Below are positions 32,565 to 41,623 of a stretch of 63,631 nucleotides of DNA, piece after piece. Within the stretch, counting starts at the first letter, position 1. Each line of letters begins with the position of its first letter. A program made the translations under genes and the position numbers. Below the pieces are notes generated by a model. The model saw nothing but the letters and a program-made list of their open reading frames with translations, was not told where the DNA came from and made no database searches. This DNA is from Cellulomonas hominis (GTDB taxonomy: Bacteria > Actinomycetota > Actinomycetes > Actinomycetales > Cellulomonadaceae), in assembly GCF_901521055.1 (NCBI RefSeq), contig NZ_CABEGA010000017.1, positions 1 through 63,631 of the forward strand. Reading direction: 5' to 3'.

Positions 32565-34361
32565 GTGCCCCGCATCTCGAAGGTCCTCGTCGCGAACCGC
32601 GGCGAGATCGCCGTCCGCATCGCCCGCGCGTGCCGGGACGCCGGCCTCGGCTCCGTCGCCGTCTACGCGGACCCCGACCGTGAGGCGCTGCACGTGCGCG
32701 TCGCGGACGAGGCGTACGCCCTGGACGGCGCCCGCGCCGCCGAGACCTACCTGGACATCGCCAAGCTGCTCGACGTCGCCCGCCGCTCCGGCGCGGACGC
32801 CGTGCACCCCGGCTACGGGTTCCTGTCCGAGAACGCCGAGTTCGCGCAGGCCGTCATCGACGCGGGCCTCGTGTGGGTCGGCCCGCCGCCGGCGGCGATC
32901 CGGGACCTCGGCGACAAGGTCAGCGCGCGGCACATCGCCCAGCGCGCCGGTGCCCCGCTCGTCGCGGGTACCGCGGACCCGGTCTCGGGCGCGGGCGAGG
33001 TGCACGCCTTCGTCGCCGAGCACGGCCTCCCGGTGGCCATCAAGGCGGCGTTCGGCGGCGGCGGGCGCGGCCTGAAGGTCGCCCGCACCGAGGACGAGAT
33101 CGACGAGCTGTACGACTCCGCGGTGCGCGAGGCGACGGCGGCGTTCGGCCGGGGCGAGTGCTTCGTGGAGCGCTACCTGGACCGGCCGCGGCACGTCGAG
33201 ACCCAGTGCCTCGCGGACGAGCACGGCACGGTCGTCGTGGTCTCGACCCGCGACTGCTCCCTGCAGCGCCGGCACCAGAAGCTCGTCGAGGAGGCCCCCG
33301 CGCCGTTCCTGACCGACGCGCAGCGCGCGCAGCTGGTCGACTCCTCGATCGCCATCCTGAAGGAGGCCGGCTACGTCGGCGCCGGCACCTGCGAGTTCCT
33401 GGTCGCGGCCGACGGCACCGTGTCGTTCCTGGAGGTGAACACCCGCCTGCAGGTCGAGCACCCGGTCTCGGAGGAGATCAGCGGCATCGACCTGGTCCGC
33501 GAGCAGCTCCGGATCGCCGCGGGCGAGCCCCTCGGCTACGACCACGTGGAGACCCGCGGCCACTCCATCGAGTTCCGGCTGAACGGCGAGGACCCGGCCG
33601 CCGGGTTCCTGCCGGCCCCCGGGAAGATCACGACGCTGCGGTTCCCCGCCGGCCCCGGCGTCCGCGTCGACTCCGGCGTGGTCGAGGGCGACACGGTGTC
33701 GGGCGCGTTCGACTCGATGATCGCGAAGCTGGTCGTCACCGGCGCCACGCGCACGCAGGCCGTGGAGCGGGCCCGCCGCGCGCTCGCCGAGCTCGAGGTC
33801 GCGGGCATCCCGACGGTCGTGCCGTTCCACCGCGCGGTGCTCGACGCGCCGGCGTTCGTCCCGGCGGACCCGACGCAGCCGTTCACGGTGCACACCCGCT
33901 GGATCGAGACGGAGTTCGCGGACACGCTGCCCACGCTCACCCGCTCCCCCGCGGTGACCGTGGCCGACGACGAGGACGCCGACCCGACGGAGCTCGAGCG
34001 GGTCGTCGTCGAGGTCGGCGGCAAGCGGCTCGAGGTCGTGCTCCCCGCCGCGCTGGCCCTCCGGGCCGGGCGCGGCCGCACCGCCGGCCCCCGGCGACCC
34101 GCCCCGCGCCGGAACGGGGGCCGCTCGACCGCGGTCGCCGCGTCCGGCACCACGCTGACCTCCCCGATGCAGGGGACGATCGTCAAGGTCGCGGTCGGCG
34201 AGGGCGACACGGTGGCCGAGGGCGACCTGGTGGTCGTGCTGGAGGCGATGAAGATGGAGCAGCCGCTGGTCGCGCACCGCGCCGGCACCGTCGCCTCGCT
34301 GTCCGCGGGCGTCGGCGGCATGGTCGCCGCCGGGTCGGCCATCTGCGAGATCGTCGACTGA
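32565..34361 (+). CDS. Acyl-CoA carboxylase alpha subunit (biotin carboxylase plus BCCP)
   Basis: A 598-residue two-domain protein. The biotin carboxylase/ATP-grasp part (about 1-450) has [32 protein letters not shown], the Gly-rich ATP loop [15 protein letters not shown], and [20 protein letters not shown] with catalytic residues. After a basic linker the biotinyl domain carries K563 in EAMKMEQPL. It would carboxylate biotin with ATP and bicarbonate and pass CO2 to the beta subunit at 26521. The ligase at 25493 adds the biotin. No RBS is seen; the start follows a TACGGT element. Confidence 0.95.
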   Translation: MPRISKVLVANRGEIAVRIARACRDAGLGSVAVYADPDREALHVRVADEAYALDGARAAETYLDIAKLLDVARRSGADAVHPGYGFLSENAEFAQAVIDAGLVWVGPPPAAIRDLGDKVSARHIAQRAGAPLVAGTADPVSGAGEVHAFVAEHGLPVAIKAAFGGGGRGLKVARTEDEIDELYDSAVREATAAFGRGECFVERYLDRPRHVETQCLADEHGTVVVVSTRDCSLQRRHQKLVEEAPAPFLTDAQRAQLVDSSIAILKEAGYVGAGTCEFLVAADGTVSFLEVNTRLQVEHPVSEEISGIDLVREQLRIAAGEPLGYDHVETRGHSIEFRLNGEDPAAGFLPAPGKITTLRFPAGPGVRVDSGVVEGDTVSGAFDSMIAKLVVTGATRTQAVERARRALAELEVAGIPTVVPFHRAVLDAPAFVPADPTQPFTVHTRWIETEFADTLPTLTRSPAVTVADDEDADPTELERVVVEVGGKRLEVVLPAALALRAGRGRTAGPRRPAPRRNGGRSTAVAASGTTLTSPMQGTIVKVAVGEGDTVAEGDLVVVLEAMKMEQPLVAHRAGTVASLSAGVGGMVAAGSAICEIVD

Positions 34362-34365
34362 CCAG

Positions 34366-34869
34366 GTGAGGGGCGGACCGCGGCACCCGGGCGACGGCTG
34401 GGTGGAGTGCCGGTGCGGGCGCCGGCACTGGGGCACCGCCGGCGCCGCCGGGCTGCTGCTGGCGCGCCCCGCGACGCCCACCGAGCCGGCGGTCGTCGTG
34501 CTGCAGCACCGCGCCCCGTGGAGCGACCAGGGCGGCACCTGGGGCCTGCCCGGCGGCGCCCGCCACACCGGTGAGTCCGCGGTCGACGGCGCGCTGCGCG
34601 AGGCGGCCGAGGAGGCCGGCATCGAGCCCGCGTCCGTCCGGGTGGTCGGCGAGCACCTGCTCGACCACGAGGACTGGACGTACACGACGGTGATCGCGGT
34701 GACGGACGGCCCCGTCGACCCCCGCCCGACCGACGACGAGAGCCTCGCCATCGCCTGGGTCACCCTGGACGACGTCCCCGCGCTGCCGCTGCTGCCCGCG
34801 TTCGCCGACGCCTGGCCCACGCTGCGCGCCGCCCTGCCGTCCGAGGTCGAGGCGCCGCACGCAGGCTGA
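34366..34869 (+). CDS. NUDIX hydrolase
   Basis: A 167-residue cytoplasmic NUDIX protein. The Nudix box is complete: GGARHTGESAVDGALREAAE followed by EAG (about 64-86), matching Gx5Ex7REUxEExGU. N-terminal CRCGRRHWG is a small Cys-His patch. GTWGLPGGA precedes the box, as in MutT/ADP-ribose-type members. The substrate (oxidised nucleotides or NDP-sugars) is not resolvable. GTG 34366 begins 4 nt after the carboxylase alpha stop, so it is probably co-transcribed with it. Confidence 0.85.
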   Translation: MRGGPRHPGDGWVECRCGRRHWGTAGAAGLLLARPATPTEPAVVVLQHRAPWSDQGGTWGLPGGARHTGESAVDGALREAAEEAGIEPASVRVVGEHLLDHEDWTYTTVIAVTDGPVDPRPTDDESLAIAWVTLDDVPALPLLPAFADAWPTLRAALPSEVEAPHAG

Positions 34870-34885
34870 GGCGCGCCGACGGCCG

Positions 34886-34927
34886 CGCACGCCGCTGCTC
34901 GCACGCCGCTGTTCGCCCGCCGCTGTT
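34886..34927. repeat. Three tandem 14-bp repeats
   Basis: Units CGCACGCCGCTGCT, CGCACGCCGCTGTT and CGCCCGCCGCTGTT run head to tail, with a partial fourth. They lie between the NUDIX gene and the promoter of the next gene. Confidence 0.7.
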
Positions 34928-34950
34928 CGCACGCACAGGTCGCCGGGCCG

Positions 34951-34956
34951 TAAGTT
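34951..34956 (+). promoter_or_regulatory. Leaderless-type -10 (TAAGTT)
   Basis: TAAGTT with 6 nt to ATG 34963. Confidence 0.45.
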
Positions 34957-34962
34957 GGCCGG

Positions 34963-36921
34963 ATGAGCGTCCCCGCGTCCGCGCGTCCCACCACGCCGCC
35001 CGCCGGGAGCCCGCTCCCCCCGGACGCCGGCACCCCCACGCGGGTCTCGCTCGTCGCGCTCGTGACCGTGCTGGCCGTCGACGCCGTCCGCGCGTCGGGT
35101 CCCGTGCTGGACCGGGCGTTCTCCGTCGGCACCCTGGTCGTCGCCGGCACGGCGCTGGTCACGTTCCTCGCCGCCGGCGTGCTCGCGGCCCTCGCGCTGG
35201 TCGCGACCGGGCGTCGTGGGCCGGGCACGGCGTCGGGCCGCACCGTGCTGGTCGCGGCCGTCGTCACCGGCGTCGCGCGGCTGGTCACGCAGGTGGTGCA
35301 CGACGAGGCGCGGTTCGTCGCGGGGCTCGTCACCGCGGCGCTCGCCGTCGCGACGCTGGTGCTCGCCACGACGCTGGTCGCCGGCCGCGCCGCCGGGGGC
35401 CGGCAGGCGGCGCTGGGCCTGACGCTCGGCACCGGCCTGTCCGCGGCGTTTCAGCTCGCGCTCGGCACCTGGGACCCGCTGTGGCGCGGGGGCGTGGTCG
35501 GCTCCGTGGTCGCGTTGGTCCTGGTCCTGGCGACGGTGACGTTCGCGGCCATCGCGCAGGGCGAGCAGGCCACCGGTCGCCCGCGCCGCACGTGGGTGCT
35601 CGGCCCGGCGCTCGCGCTGGTGCTCATGGTGCTGGCGAACCCGGCGTTCGCCGCCTCGCAGTCCGGCGTGCCGCTGATGGCCGTCGGGACCGTCGTCGTG
35701 CTCGCGTCGGCCCTCACCGCCTGGGTGCTGCTGGTCCCGCGCGTGATGGTGCGGCCGGTGCGGTGGGCCGCCGCGGTGCTGCTGCCGGTCTGCGTGGCCG
35801 TCGCCCTGCTCACCACCGGCGTCGCCGCGCTGGTGGCCGTCGCCCTGGCCGAGGTCGCCGCCGGGCTGGTGCTCGCGGTCGCGCTGAAGACCCGCCGGCC
35901 CGCGCCGCCCGGGATCCCGCGCACGTCGCTGGCGACCGGGGCCGTCGGGCTGCTGCTGGTCGGGGTGCTGCTCGTCTACCTGCTCGACTACGACGTGCCG
36001 CTGGGGGTCGACAACGCCTGGGTGGTCGTCGCTGCGGCGGTGCTGCTCGCGTGCGGCGGCCTGCGGTTCCGCACCCCGGTCGAGCCGGCGCCGCGCGAGC
36101 CCGCCCCGCCGCTGCGCGCGAACGCCCTGCGGTTCCTCGTCCTGCCGTCGGTCGTGCTCCTGCTCGTCGGCTGGTGGACCTCGACCGCCGGTTCCCCCGC
36201 GGCCGCGGTCGACCGCGATCCGGACCAGCTCGTGGTGCTCGACTGGAACCTGCACTACGGCGTCGCCGCGGACACCGCCGTCGACCTGGAGCAGATCGCC
36301 CGCACCATCGAGGCCGAGGGCCCCGACGTCGTGGCGCTGCAGGAGGTCGCGCGCGGCTGGGTGCTCGGCGGCGGCGTCGACATGGCGACCTGGCTCGGCG
36401 AGCGGCTCGGCATGCACGTCGCGTTCGCGCCCGCCGCCGACCGCCAGTTCGGCAACGCCCTGCTCTCCCGCACGGAGCTCACCGACGTCGAGGTGGTCCC
36501 GCTCCCGTACGGCGACGGGCCGCAGGCGCGCTCCGCCCTCACCGCGCTGGTCGACGGGCCGGACGGCACGCCCGTGCGGGTCACGTCCGTGCACCTGCAG
36601 CACCGGGACGGCAACACGCCCACCCGGCTCGAGCAGCTCGCGGCGCTGGAGGCGGCCCTGCCGGCCGACGGGCCGTCCGTGCTCGCGGGCGACCTCAACG
36701 CCGGACCCGGCTCGCCGGAGCTCGACGCGCTGACCGGCGCCGGCTGGTCCAGCGCGGTCGACACCGCGGGCGACCCCGGCGCGCTCACCCACCCGAGCGA
36801 CGACCCCGACGTCCGGATCGACTGGGTGCTAGGGCGCGGCGTGACGTTCGACGACGCGCGGGTGCTGACGGACGACTCCTCCGACCACCTGGCGGTGGTC
36901 ACGACCGTCCGCGTCGGCTGA
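34963..36921 (+). CDS. Membrane protein with C-terminal endonuclease/exonuclease/phosphatase domain
   Basis: A 652-residue protein. Residues about 25-405 hold ten or more hydrophobic helices. The last ~230 residues are an EEP (DNase I-like) domain: VLDWNLHYG, VVALQEVARG with metal-binding Glu, VTSVHLQHRDG, LAGDLNAGPGSPE and SSDHLAVVTTV with the catalytic Asp-His. The architecture resembles Cwh43/PGAP2IP-like proteins and bacterial membrane EEP phosphodiesterases, so a lipid or polyprenyl-linked phosphodiester is a plausible substrate. The domain probably faces outward, but topology was judged by eye. It converges on the next gene with 7 bp between stops. Confidence 0.8.
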   Translation: MSVPASARPTTPPAGSPLPPDAGTPTRVSLVALVTVLAVDAVRASGPVLDRAFSVGTLVVAGTALVTFLAAGVLAALALVATGRRGPGTASGRTVLVAAVVTGVARLVTQVVHDEARFVAGLVTAALAVATLVLATTLVAGRAAGGRQAALGLTLGTGLSAAFQLALGTWDPLWRGGVVGSVVALVLVLATVTFAAIAQGEQATGRPRRTWVLGPALALVLMVLANPAFAASQSGVPLMAVGTVVVLASALTAWVLLVPRVMVRPVRWAAAVLLPVCVAVALLTTGVAALVAVALAEVAAGLVLAVALKTRRPAPPGIPRTSLATGAVGLLLVGVLLVYLLDYDVPLGVDNAWVVVAAAVLLACGGLRFRTPVEPAPREPAPPLRANALRFLVLPSVVLLLVGWWTSTAGSPAAAVDRDPDQLVVLDWNLHYGVAADTAVDLEQIARTIEAEGPDVVALQEVARGWVLGGGVDMATWLGERLGMHVAFAPAADRQFGNALLSRTELTDVEVVPLPYGDGPQARSALTALVDGPDGTPVRVTSVHLQHRDGNTPTRLEQLAALEAALPADGPSVLAGDLNAGPGSPELDALTGAGWSSAVDTAGDPGALTHPSDDPDVRIDWVLGRGVTFDDARVLTDDSSDHLAVVTTVRVG

Positions 36922-36928
36922 GCCGGCC

Positions 36929-38524
36929 CTACTCCGTGAGGTGCAGGACCCGCGCGACCTCGGCGATCGAGCCCGACAGCGACGGGTAGACCGTGAACGC
37001 GCTGGCCACGTCGTCCACCGTCAGGCTGTGCGACACCGCGAGCGTGATCGGGAAGATCAGCTCCGAGGCCCGCGGCGCCACGACCACGCCGCCGAGCACC
37101 GTGCCCGCCGTCGAGTGCGCGAACAGCTTCACGAACCCGTCGCGGACGCCCAGCATCTTCGCGCGCGGGTTCCGCGCCAGCGGCAGCGTGTGGGTGACGA
37201 AGTGGGCGGTGCGCTCGATCAACGCCTCCTCGCTCAGCCCCACGGTCGCGATCTCCGGGGCGGTGAAGATGTTGGCCGCGACGCCCTTCACCTTGAGCGG
37301 CGCGACCGCGTCGCCGAGCGCGTGGGACATCGCGATGCGGCCCTGCATGGCCGCGACCGACGCCAGCGGCAGCACGCCGGTGACGTCGCCCGCCGCGTAG
37401 ACGCCGCGCGCGGACGTGCGGGACACCCGGTCGACCTCGATGTGCCCCGACGGCGTCATCCGCACGCCGGACTCCTCCAGGCCGAGGCCCTGGGTGCTGG
37501 GGATCGAGCCGACCGCCAGCAGCACGTGCGAGCCGGTGATCTCGCGCCCGTCGGACAGGGTCACGACGACGCCGTCCTCGGTGCGGCGGGCCGCCTCCGC
37601 CCGCGAGCGCGGGACGACCTCCATGCCGCGGGACCGGAACACCTCCTCGAGCATGGTCGCGGCGTCCGCGTCCTCGCCCGGGAGCACGCGGTCGCGGCTC
37701 GACACCAGCACCACCTGGGAGCCGAGCGACACGTAGGCGCCGGCGAACTCCGCTCCCGTCACGCCGGAGCCGACGACGATCAGCCGCTCCGGCAGCTCGT
37801 CCAGGTGGTACAGCTGGGTCCACGTGAGGATGCGCTCGCCGTCCGGCTGCGCGGCGGGCAGGGTCCGGGGCGTCGCGCCCGTGGCCAGCAGGACCACGTC
37901 GGCGTCCACGGTCTGCTGCGCGCCGCCCTCGCCCGTCACCACCACCCGCTCGGGCCCGTCGAGCCGGCCGTGCCCGATGAGGACGCGGACGCCCTCACGC
38001 TCGAGGCGGGTGCGGATGTCGTCGGACTGCGCGAGCGCCAGGTCCCGCACGCGCGCGTTCACGACCGCCATGTCGATGCTGTGCCGGCGGCTGCGGCCGG
38101 TGTCGTCCCCGAGCGGCGAGTCGTCCCCCTGGCCGGCCGGGACGTCGAGGCGGATGCCGAGGTCCGACGCCCGCTCCGCGATGGTCATCCACTCGGCCGT
38201 CGCGATGAGGGTCTTGGACGGCACGACGTCGGTGAGGACCGCGGAGCCGCCGAGCCCCGAGCGCTCCACGACCGTCACGTCCGCGCCGAGGCGGCGGGCC
38301 ACCAGCGCGGCCTCGTACCCGCCCGGGCCGCCGCCGACCACCACGACGTGCTGGGCCGGCCGGTCGGGGGTGCCGCCCGTGGGCGACGCGGCGGTCGTCG
38401 GGGACGTGGCGGGGGGTGCGGCGGCCGCGTCGGCGGCGTCGGCCGCTGCGGCGGTCCGGGCGTCGGCGGTGTCGTCCGCGGTCGGGTCGTCGGCGGGCGC
38501 GGGCGTGGGGGTCGGCTGCGTCAC
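36929..38524 (-). CDS. LpdA-like NAD(P)H:quinone oxidoreductase lacking the redox disulfide
   Basis: A 531-residue flavoprotein of the pyridine nucleotide-disulfide oxidoreductase family. After a ~55-residue Ala/Pro/Asp-rich tail comes VVVVGGGPGGYEAAL (FAD). At the redox site, GGSAVLTDVVPSK (92-104) has Ala95 and Val100 where dihydrolipoamide dehydrogenase has its two Cys. VVGSGVTGAEFAGAY binds NAD(P) and GVYAAGDVTG is the second FAD motif. Without the disulfide it cannot act on lipoamide. Mycobacterial LpdA (Rv3303c), which also lacks part of this site, reduces quinones. GTG 38524 follows GAAGAT by 7 nt; an in-frame ATG at 38533 would add three residues. Confidence 0.85.
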   Translation of the reverse strand: MTQPTPTPAPADDPTADDTADARTAAAADAADAAAAPPATSPTTAASPTGGTPDRPAQHVVVVGGGPGGYEAALVARRLGADVTVVERSGLGGSAVLTDVVPSKTLIATAEWMTIAERASDLGIRLDVPAGQGDDSPLGDDTGRSRRHSIDMAVVNARVRDLALAQSDDIRTRLEREGVRVLIGHGRLDGPERVVVTGEGGAQQTVDADVVLLATGATPRTLPAAQPDGERILTWTQLYHLDELPERLIVVGSGVTGAEFAGAYVSLGSQVVLVSSRDRVLPGEDADAATMLEEVFRSRGMEVVPRSRAEAARRTEDGVVVTLSDGREITGSHVLLAVGSIPSTQGLGLEESGVRMTPSGHIEVDRVSRTSARGVYAAGDVTGVLPLASVAAMQGRIAMSHALGDAVAPLKVKGVAANIFTAPEIATVGLSEEALIERTAHFVTHTLPLARNPRAKMLGVRDGFVKLFAHSTAGTVLGGVVVAPRASELIFPITLAVSHSLTVDDVASAFTVYPSLSGSIAEVARVLHLTE

Positions 38525-38622
38525 GCTGCCCATCTTCCCGGTTCCGGGCCGGGGCGCACGCGCGCGCCGCGCCGGGGCGGCACCCCGGACCTCCGGCCGG
38601 GCCGCGACGGGTCCCGGGCCGG

Positions 38623-38628
38623 TACGCT
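38623..38628 (+). promoter_or_regulatory. Possible -10 (TACGCT) of the PNP gene
   Basis: TACGCT about 70 nt before ATG 38700. A conventional leader with an AGGAGG ribosome site follows. Confidence 0.35.
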
Positions 38629-38699
38629 CGACCGTTGCGACCGCCCGCCACCGCGGGCACCGCACCGCCGCTGAACGCCGCCCCAGGAGGAGCACCCGC

Positions 38700-39530
38700 A
38701 TGGCCGACGACGCCCGCCTCGACGACCCGACCACCGACCCCCTGGCGGTCGCCGCCGACGCAGCGGCGTTCCTCGCGGAGGCGACCGGCGTCGAGCAGCA
38801 CGACGTGGCCCTGGTGCTCGGGTCCGGCTGGGGCGGCGCCGCCGACCTGCTCGGTGAGACCGTCGCGGAGATCCCCGCCACCGACGTCCCCGGCTTCGCG
38901 GCCCCGGCCGTCGTCGGCCACGTCGGCACCATCCGGTCCGTGAAGGTCGCCGCCACCGGCAAGCACGCGCTGGTGCTCGGCTCCCGCACCCACCTGTACG
39001 AGGGCAAGGGCGTGCGCCGCGTCGTGCACGGCGTCCGCACCGCCGCCGCGGCAGGCTGCTCCACGATCGTGCTCACCAACGGCTGCGGCGGCCTGAACCC
39101 GGCGTGGGGCCCCGGCACCCCGGTCCTCATCAACGACCACATCAACCTCACGACCGTCTCCCCGCTGGAGGGCGCGACGTTCGTCGACCTGACCGACCTG
39201 TACGCCTCGCGGCTGCGCGACGTCGCCCGCGACGTGGACCCGAGCCTCGACGAGGGCGTGTACGTCCAGTTCCGCGGCCCCCACTACGAGACCCCCGCCG
39301 AGGTGCGGATGGCCGGGATCATGGGCGGCAGCCTGGTCGGCATGTCCACCACCATCGAGGCCATCGCCGCCCGGCACGTCGGCATGGAGGTGCTCGGCAT
39401 CTCCCTGGTCACCAACCTGGCCGCCGGCGTCGGCGACGAGCCGCTGTCGCACGAGGAGGTCCTCGAGGCCGGCCGCGCCGCCGGCCCGCGGATCAGCCGG
39501 CTGCTCGCGGACATCGTCGGCCGGCTCTGA
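38700..39530 (+). CDS. Purine-nucleoside phosphorylase (trimeric, mammalian-type)
   Basis: A 276-residue cytoplasmic enzyme: purine (deoxy)nucleoside plus phosphate to base plus (deoxy)ribose-1-phosphate. VLGSGWGG holds phosphate, followed by LGSRTHLYEGKGV, TNGCGGLNPAWGPGTPVLIN and DHINLT. VQFRGPHYETPAEVR is the phosphate/ribose region, and GISLVTNLAAGV carries the purine-binding Asn. Length and motifs are those of the trimeric class, the type classically studied from Cellulomonas. ATG 38700 has AGGAGG upstream. It heads the nucleoside catabolic region, with a phosphosugar mutase following that could process its product. Confidence 0.95.
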   Translation: MADDARLDDPTTDPLAVAADAAAFLAEATGVEQHDVALVLGSGWGGAADLLGETVAEIPATDVPGFAAPAVVGHVGTIRSVKVAATGKHALVLGSRTHLYEGKGVRRVVHGVRTAAAAGCSTIVLTNGCGGLNPAWGPGTPVLINDHINLTTVSPLEGATFVDLTDLYASRLRDVARDVDPSLDEGVYVQFRGPHYETPAEVRMAGIMGGSLVGMSTTIEAIAARHVGMEVLGISLVTNLAAGVGDEPLSHEEVLEAGRAAGPRISRLLADIVGRL

Positions 39531-39630
39531 CCCACCGCGGCCGGGCGGCCGCACCAGCAGGACCAGCACGACGAGCGGGACCAGCACGACGCAGCGAGGC
39601 CGGGGCGGGGCGCCCCAGGAAGAGGGACCG

Positions 39631-41508
39631 ATGAGCGAGCGCACGGACGAGACCCGGACGGACACCTGGGCGGCCCTGGCCGACCGGGTGCGGGCGTGGA
39701 TCGCCGACGACCCGGACCCGGCCACGGGCGGCGAGCTGCGGTCGCTGCTGGAGCGCGCCGAGTCGGGCCCGACGGACGCCGACCCGGACACCACCACGCT
39801 GGAGGAGCAGTACGCCGCCGGCCAGGTGCGGGACGCGCGCGCGGACCTCGCCGACCGGTTCCAGGGGCTGCTGCAGTTCGGCACCGCCGGCCTGCGCGGC
39901 GCGATCGGCGGCGGCCCGCACCGGATGAACCGCGCGGTCGTCATCCGCGCGGCCTCGGGCCTCGGCGCGTACCTGCTGGGTGAGCTCGAGGGCGTCAGCC
40001 CCGCCCCGCGCGTGGTCGTCGGGCACGACGCCCGGCACGGCTCCGCGGACTTCGCGCGGGACACCGCTGCCGTGCTGACCGCCGTCGGCATCGAGGTCGT
40101 CGCCCTGCCGCCGCACCTGCCCACCCCGGTGCTCGCGTTCGCCGTCCGGCACCTCGGTGCCGACGCCGGCGTGATGGTCACCGCCAGCCACAACCCGCCG
40201 CAGGACAACGGCTACAAGGTCTACCTCGGCGGCCGCGTCGTCACCGACTCCGGCCAGGGCGCGCAGATCGTCCCGCCGATGGACGGCGCCATCGCCGCCG
40301 AGATCGGCCGCGTCCCGTCGGTCGCCGCCGTGCCCCGCGCGTCCGGCGGCTGGACCACCGCGGGCCCCGAGGTCGTCGACGCCTACGTCGCGCAGGTCGG
40401 CGCCCTCGCCGACACCTCCGAGGAGGCGCGCGCCGCGAACGCCGCCCTGCGGGTCGTGCTGACCCCGATGCACGGCGTCGGCGGCGCGGTCGCCCAGCGG
40501 GTGCTCGCCGAGGCCGGGTTCACCGACGTGCACGTGGTCGCGGAGCAGGCTCTGCCCGACCCCGACTTCCCGACCGTCGCGTTCCCGAACCCCGAGGAGC
40601 CGGGGGCGATCGACCTGGCCATCGCGCTCGCGCAGGCGGTGCAGGCCGACCTCGTCATCGCGCTCGACCCCGACGCCGACCGGTGCGGCGCGGCGGTCGT
40701 CGACCTGCGTGCCCGCATGGCGACCGGCGCCGGCGCGGCCGCGGCCGACGGCTGGCGGATGCTGCACGGCGACGAGACCGGCGCGCTGCTCGGCAGCGTC
40801 GCGGCGGAGCGGCTCGGCAGCCCGGGCGCTGCGGTCGCGCCCGGCGCCCCGGTGCTGGCGAACTCCATCGTGTCGTCCCGCCTGCTCGCCCGGATCGCCG
40901 CCGACGCCGGCCTCCGGCACGCGCAGACGCTCACCGGGTTCAAGTGGATCTCCCGCGTCGAGGGCCTCGCCTTCGGCTACGAGGAGGCGCTGGGCTACTG
41001 CGTCGACCCCGCCCACGTGCGGGACAAAGACGGCATCTCGGCCGCGCTGACGCTCGCGAGCCTCGCCGCCCGGCTCAAGGCCGCGGGCCGCACCCCCGTC
41101 GACGTGCTCGACGAGCTGGCCCGCCGGCACGGCCTGCACCTGACCGACCAGCTCTCCGCGCGGTTCACCGACCTCTCCCGCATCCCCGAGGTCATGCAGC
41201 GCCTGCGGGAGCACCCGCCCGTGCTGTTCGCCGGCTCCCCCGTCATGCAGGTCGTCGACCTGGCGGCCGGCACCGACGCCGACCGCGACGGCCTCCCGCC
41301 GACCGAGGGCATCCGGCTGCTGTCCCAGGACGACACCCGCGTCATCGTCCGGCCGTCCGGCACCGAGCCGAAGGTGAAGTGCTACCTGGAGGTCGTCGTG
41401 CCGGTCGAGGAGCACGCGTCGGCGGAGACCGTCGGCGAGGCGCGCCGTGTCGCGCGGGAGCGGCTGGACCGCGTGCGGCTCGACGTGGCGGAGGCGCTGG
41501 GGATCTGA
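39631..41508 (+). CDS. Phospho-sugar mutase (phosphopentomutase/phosphomannomutase type)
   Basis: A 625-residue alpha-D-phosphohexomutase superfamily enzyme. The four domains are visible: catalytic S186 in VTASHNPPQDNGYKVY, metal loop DPDADRCGAAV, sugar loop GFKWISRVEGLAFGYEEALG and phosphate loop PSGTEPKVKCYLE. In the long PgcA/PGM2-like branch the enzyme interconverts hexose- or pentose-1- and 5/6-phosphates. Beside PNP and deoC, conversion of (deoxy)ribose-1-phosphate to the 5-phosphate is the likely job (inference). ATG 39631 follows a weak AGGAAGAGGG. The 100 bases before it contain two short GGACCAGCACGACG direct repeats and nothing else. Confidence 0.9.
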   Translation: MSERTDETRTDTWAALADRVRAWIADDPDPATGGELRSLLERAESGPTDADPDTTTLEEQYAAGQVRDARADLADRFQGLLQFGTAGLRGAIGGGPHRMNRAVVIRAASGLGAYLLGELEGVSPAPRVVVGHDARHGSADFARDTAAVLTAVGIEVVALPPHLPTPVLAFAVRHLGADAGVMVTASHNPPQDNGYKVYLGGRVVTDSGQGAQIVPPMDGAIAAEIGRVPSVAAVPRASGGWTTAGPEVVDAYVAQVGALADTSEEARAANAALRVVLTPMHGVGGAVAQRVLAEAGFTDVHVVAEQALPDPDFPTVAFPNPEEPGAIDLAIALAQAVQADLVIALDPDADRCGAAVVDLRARMATGAGAAAADGWRMLHGDETGALLGSVAAERLGSPGAAVAPGAPVLANSIVSSRLLARIAADAGLRHAQTLTGFKWISRVEGLAFGYEEALGYCVDPAHVRDKDGISAALTLASLAARLKAAGRTPVDVLDELARRHGLHLTDQLSARFTDLSRIPEVMQRLREHPPVLFAGSPVMQVVDLAAGTDADRDGLPPTEGIRLLSQDDTRVIVRPSGTEPKVKCYLEVVVPVEEHASAETVGEARRVARERLDRVRLDVAEALGI

Positions 41509-41623
41509 CGGACGACGCGAAGGTGGATGCTCTCTGCGAGCGCACTCTGCGGACCCGACCCTCCAGCTGAGCCCGAATTCTTAGTGCCCTACTCACACGG
41601 CGCTCGACATCAAGGAACAGGCA

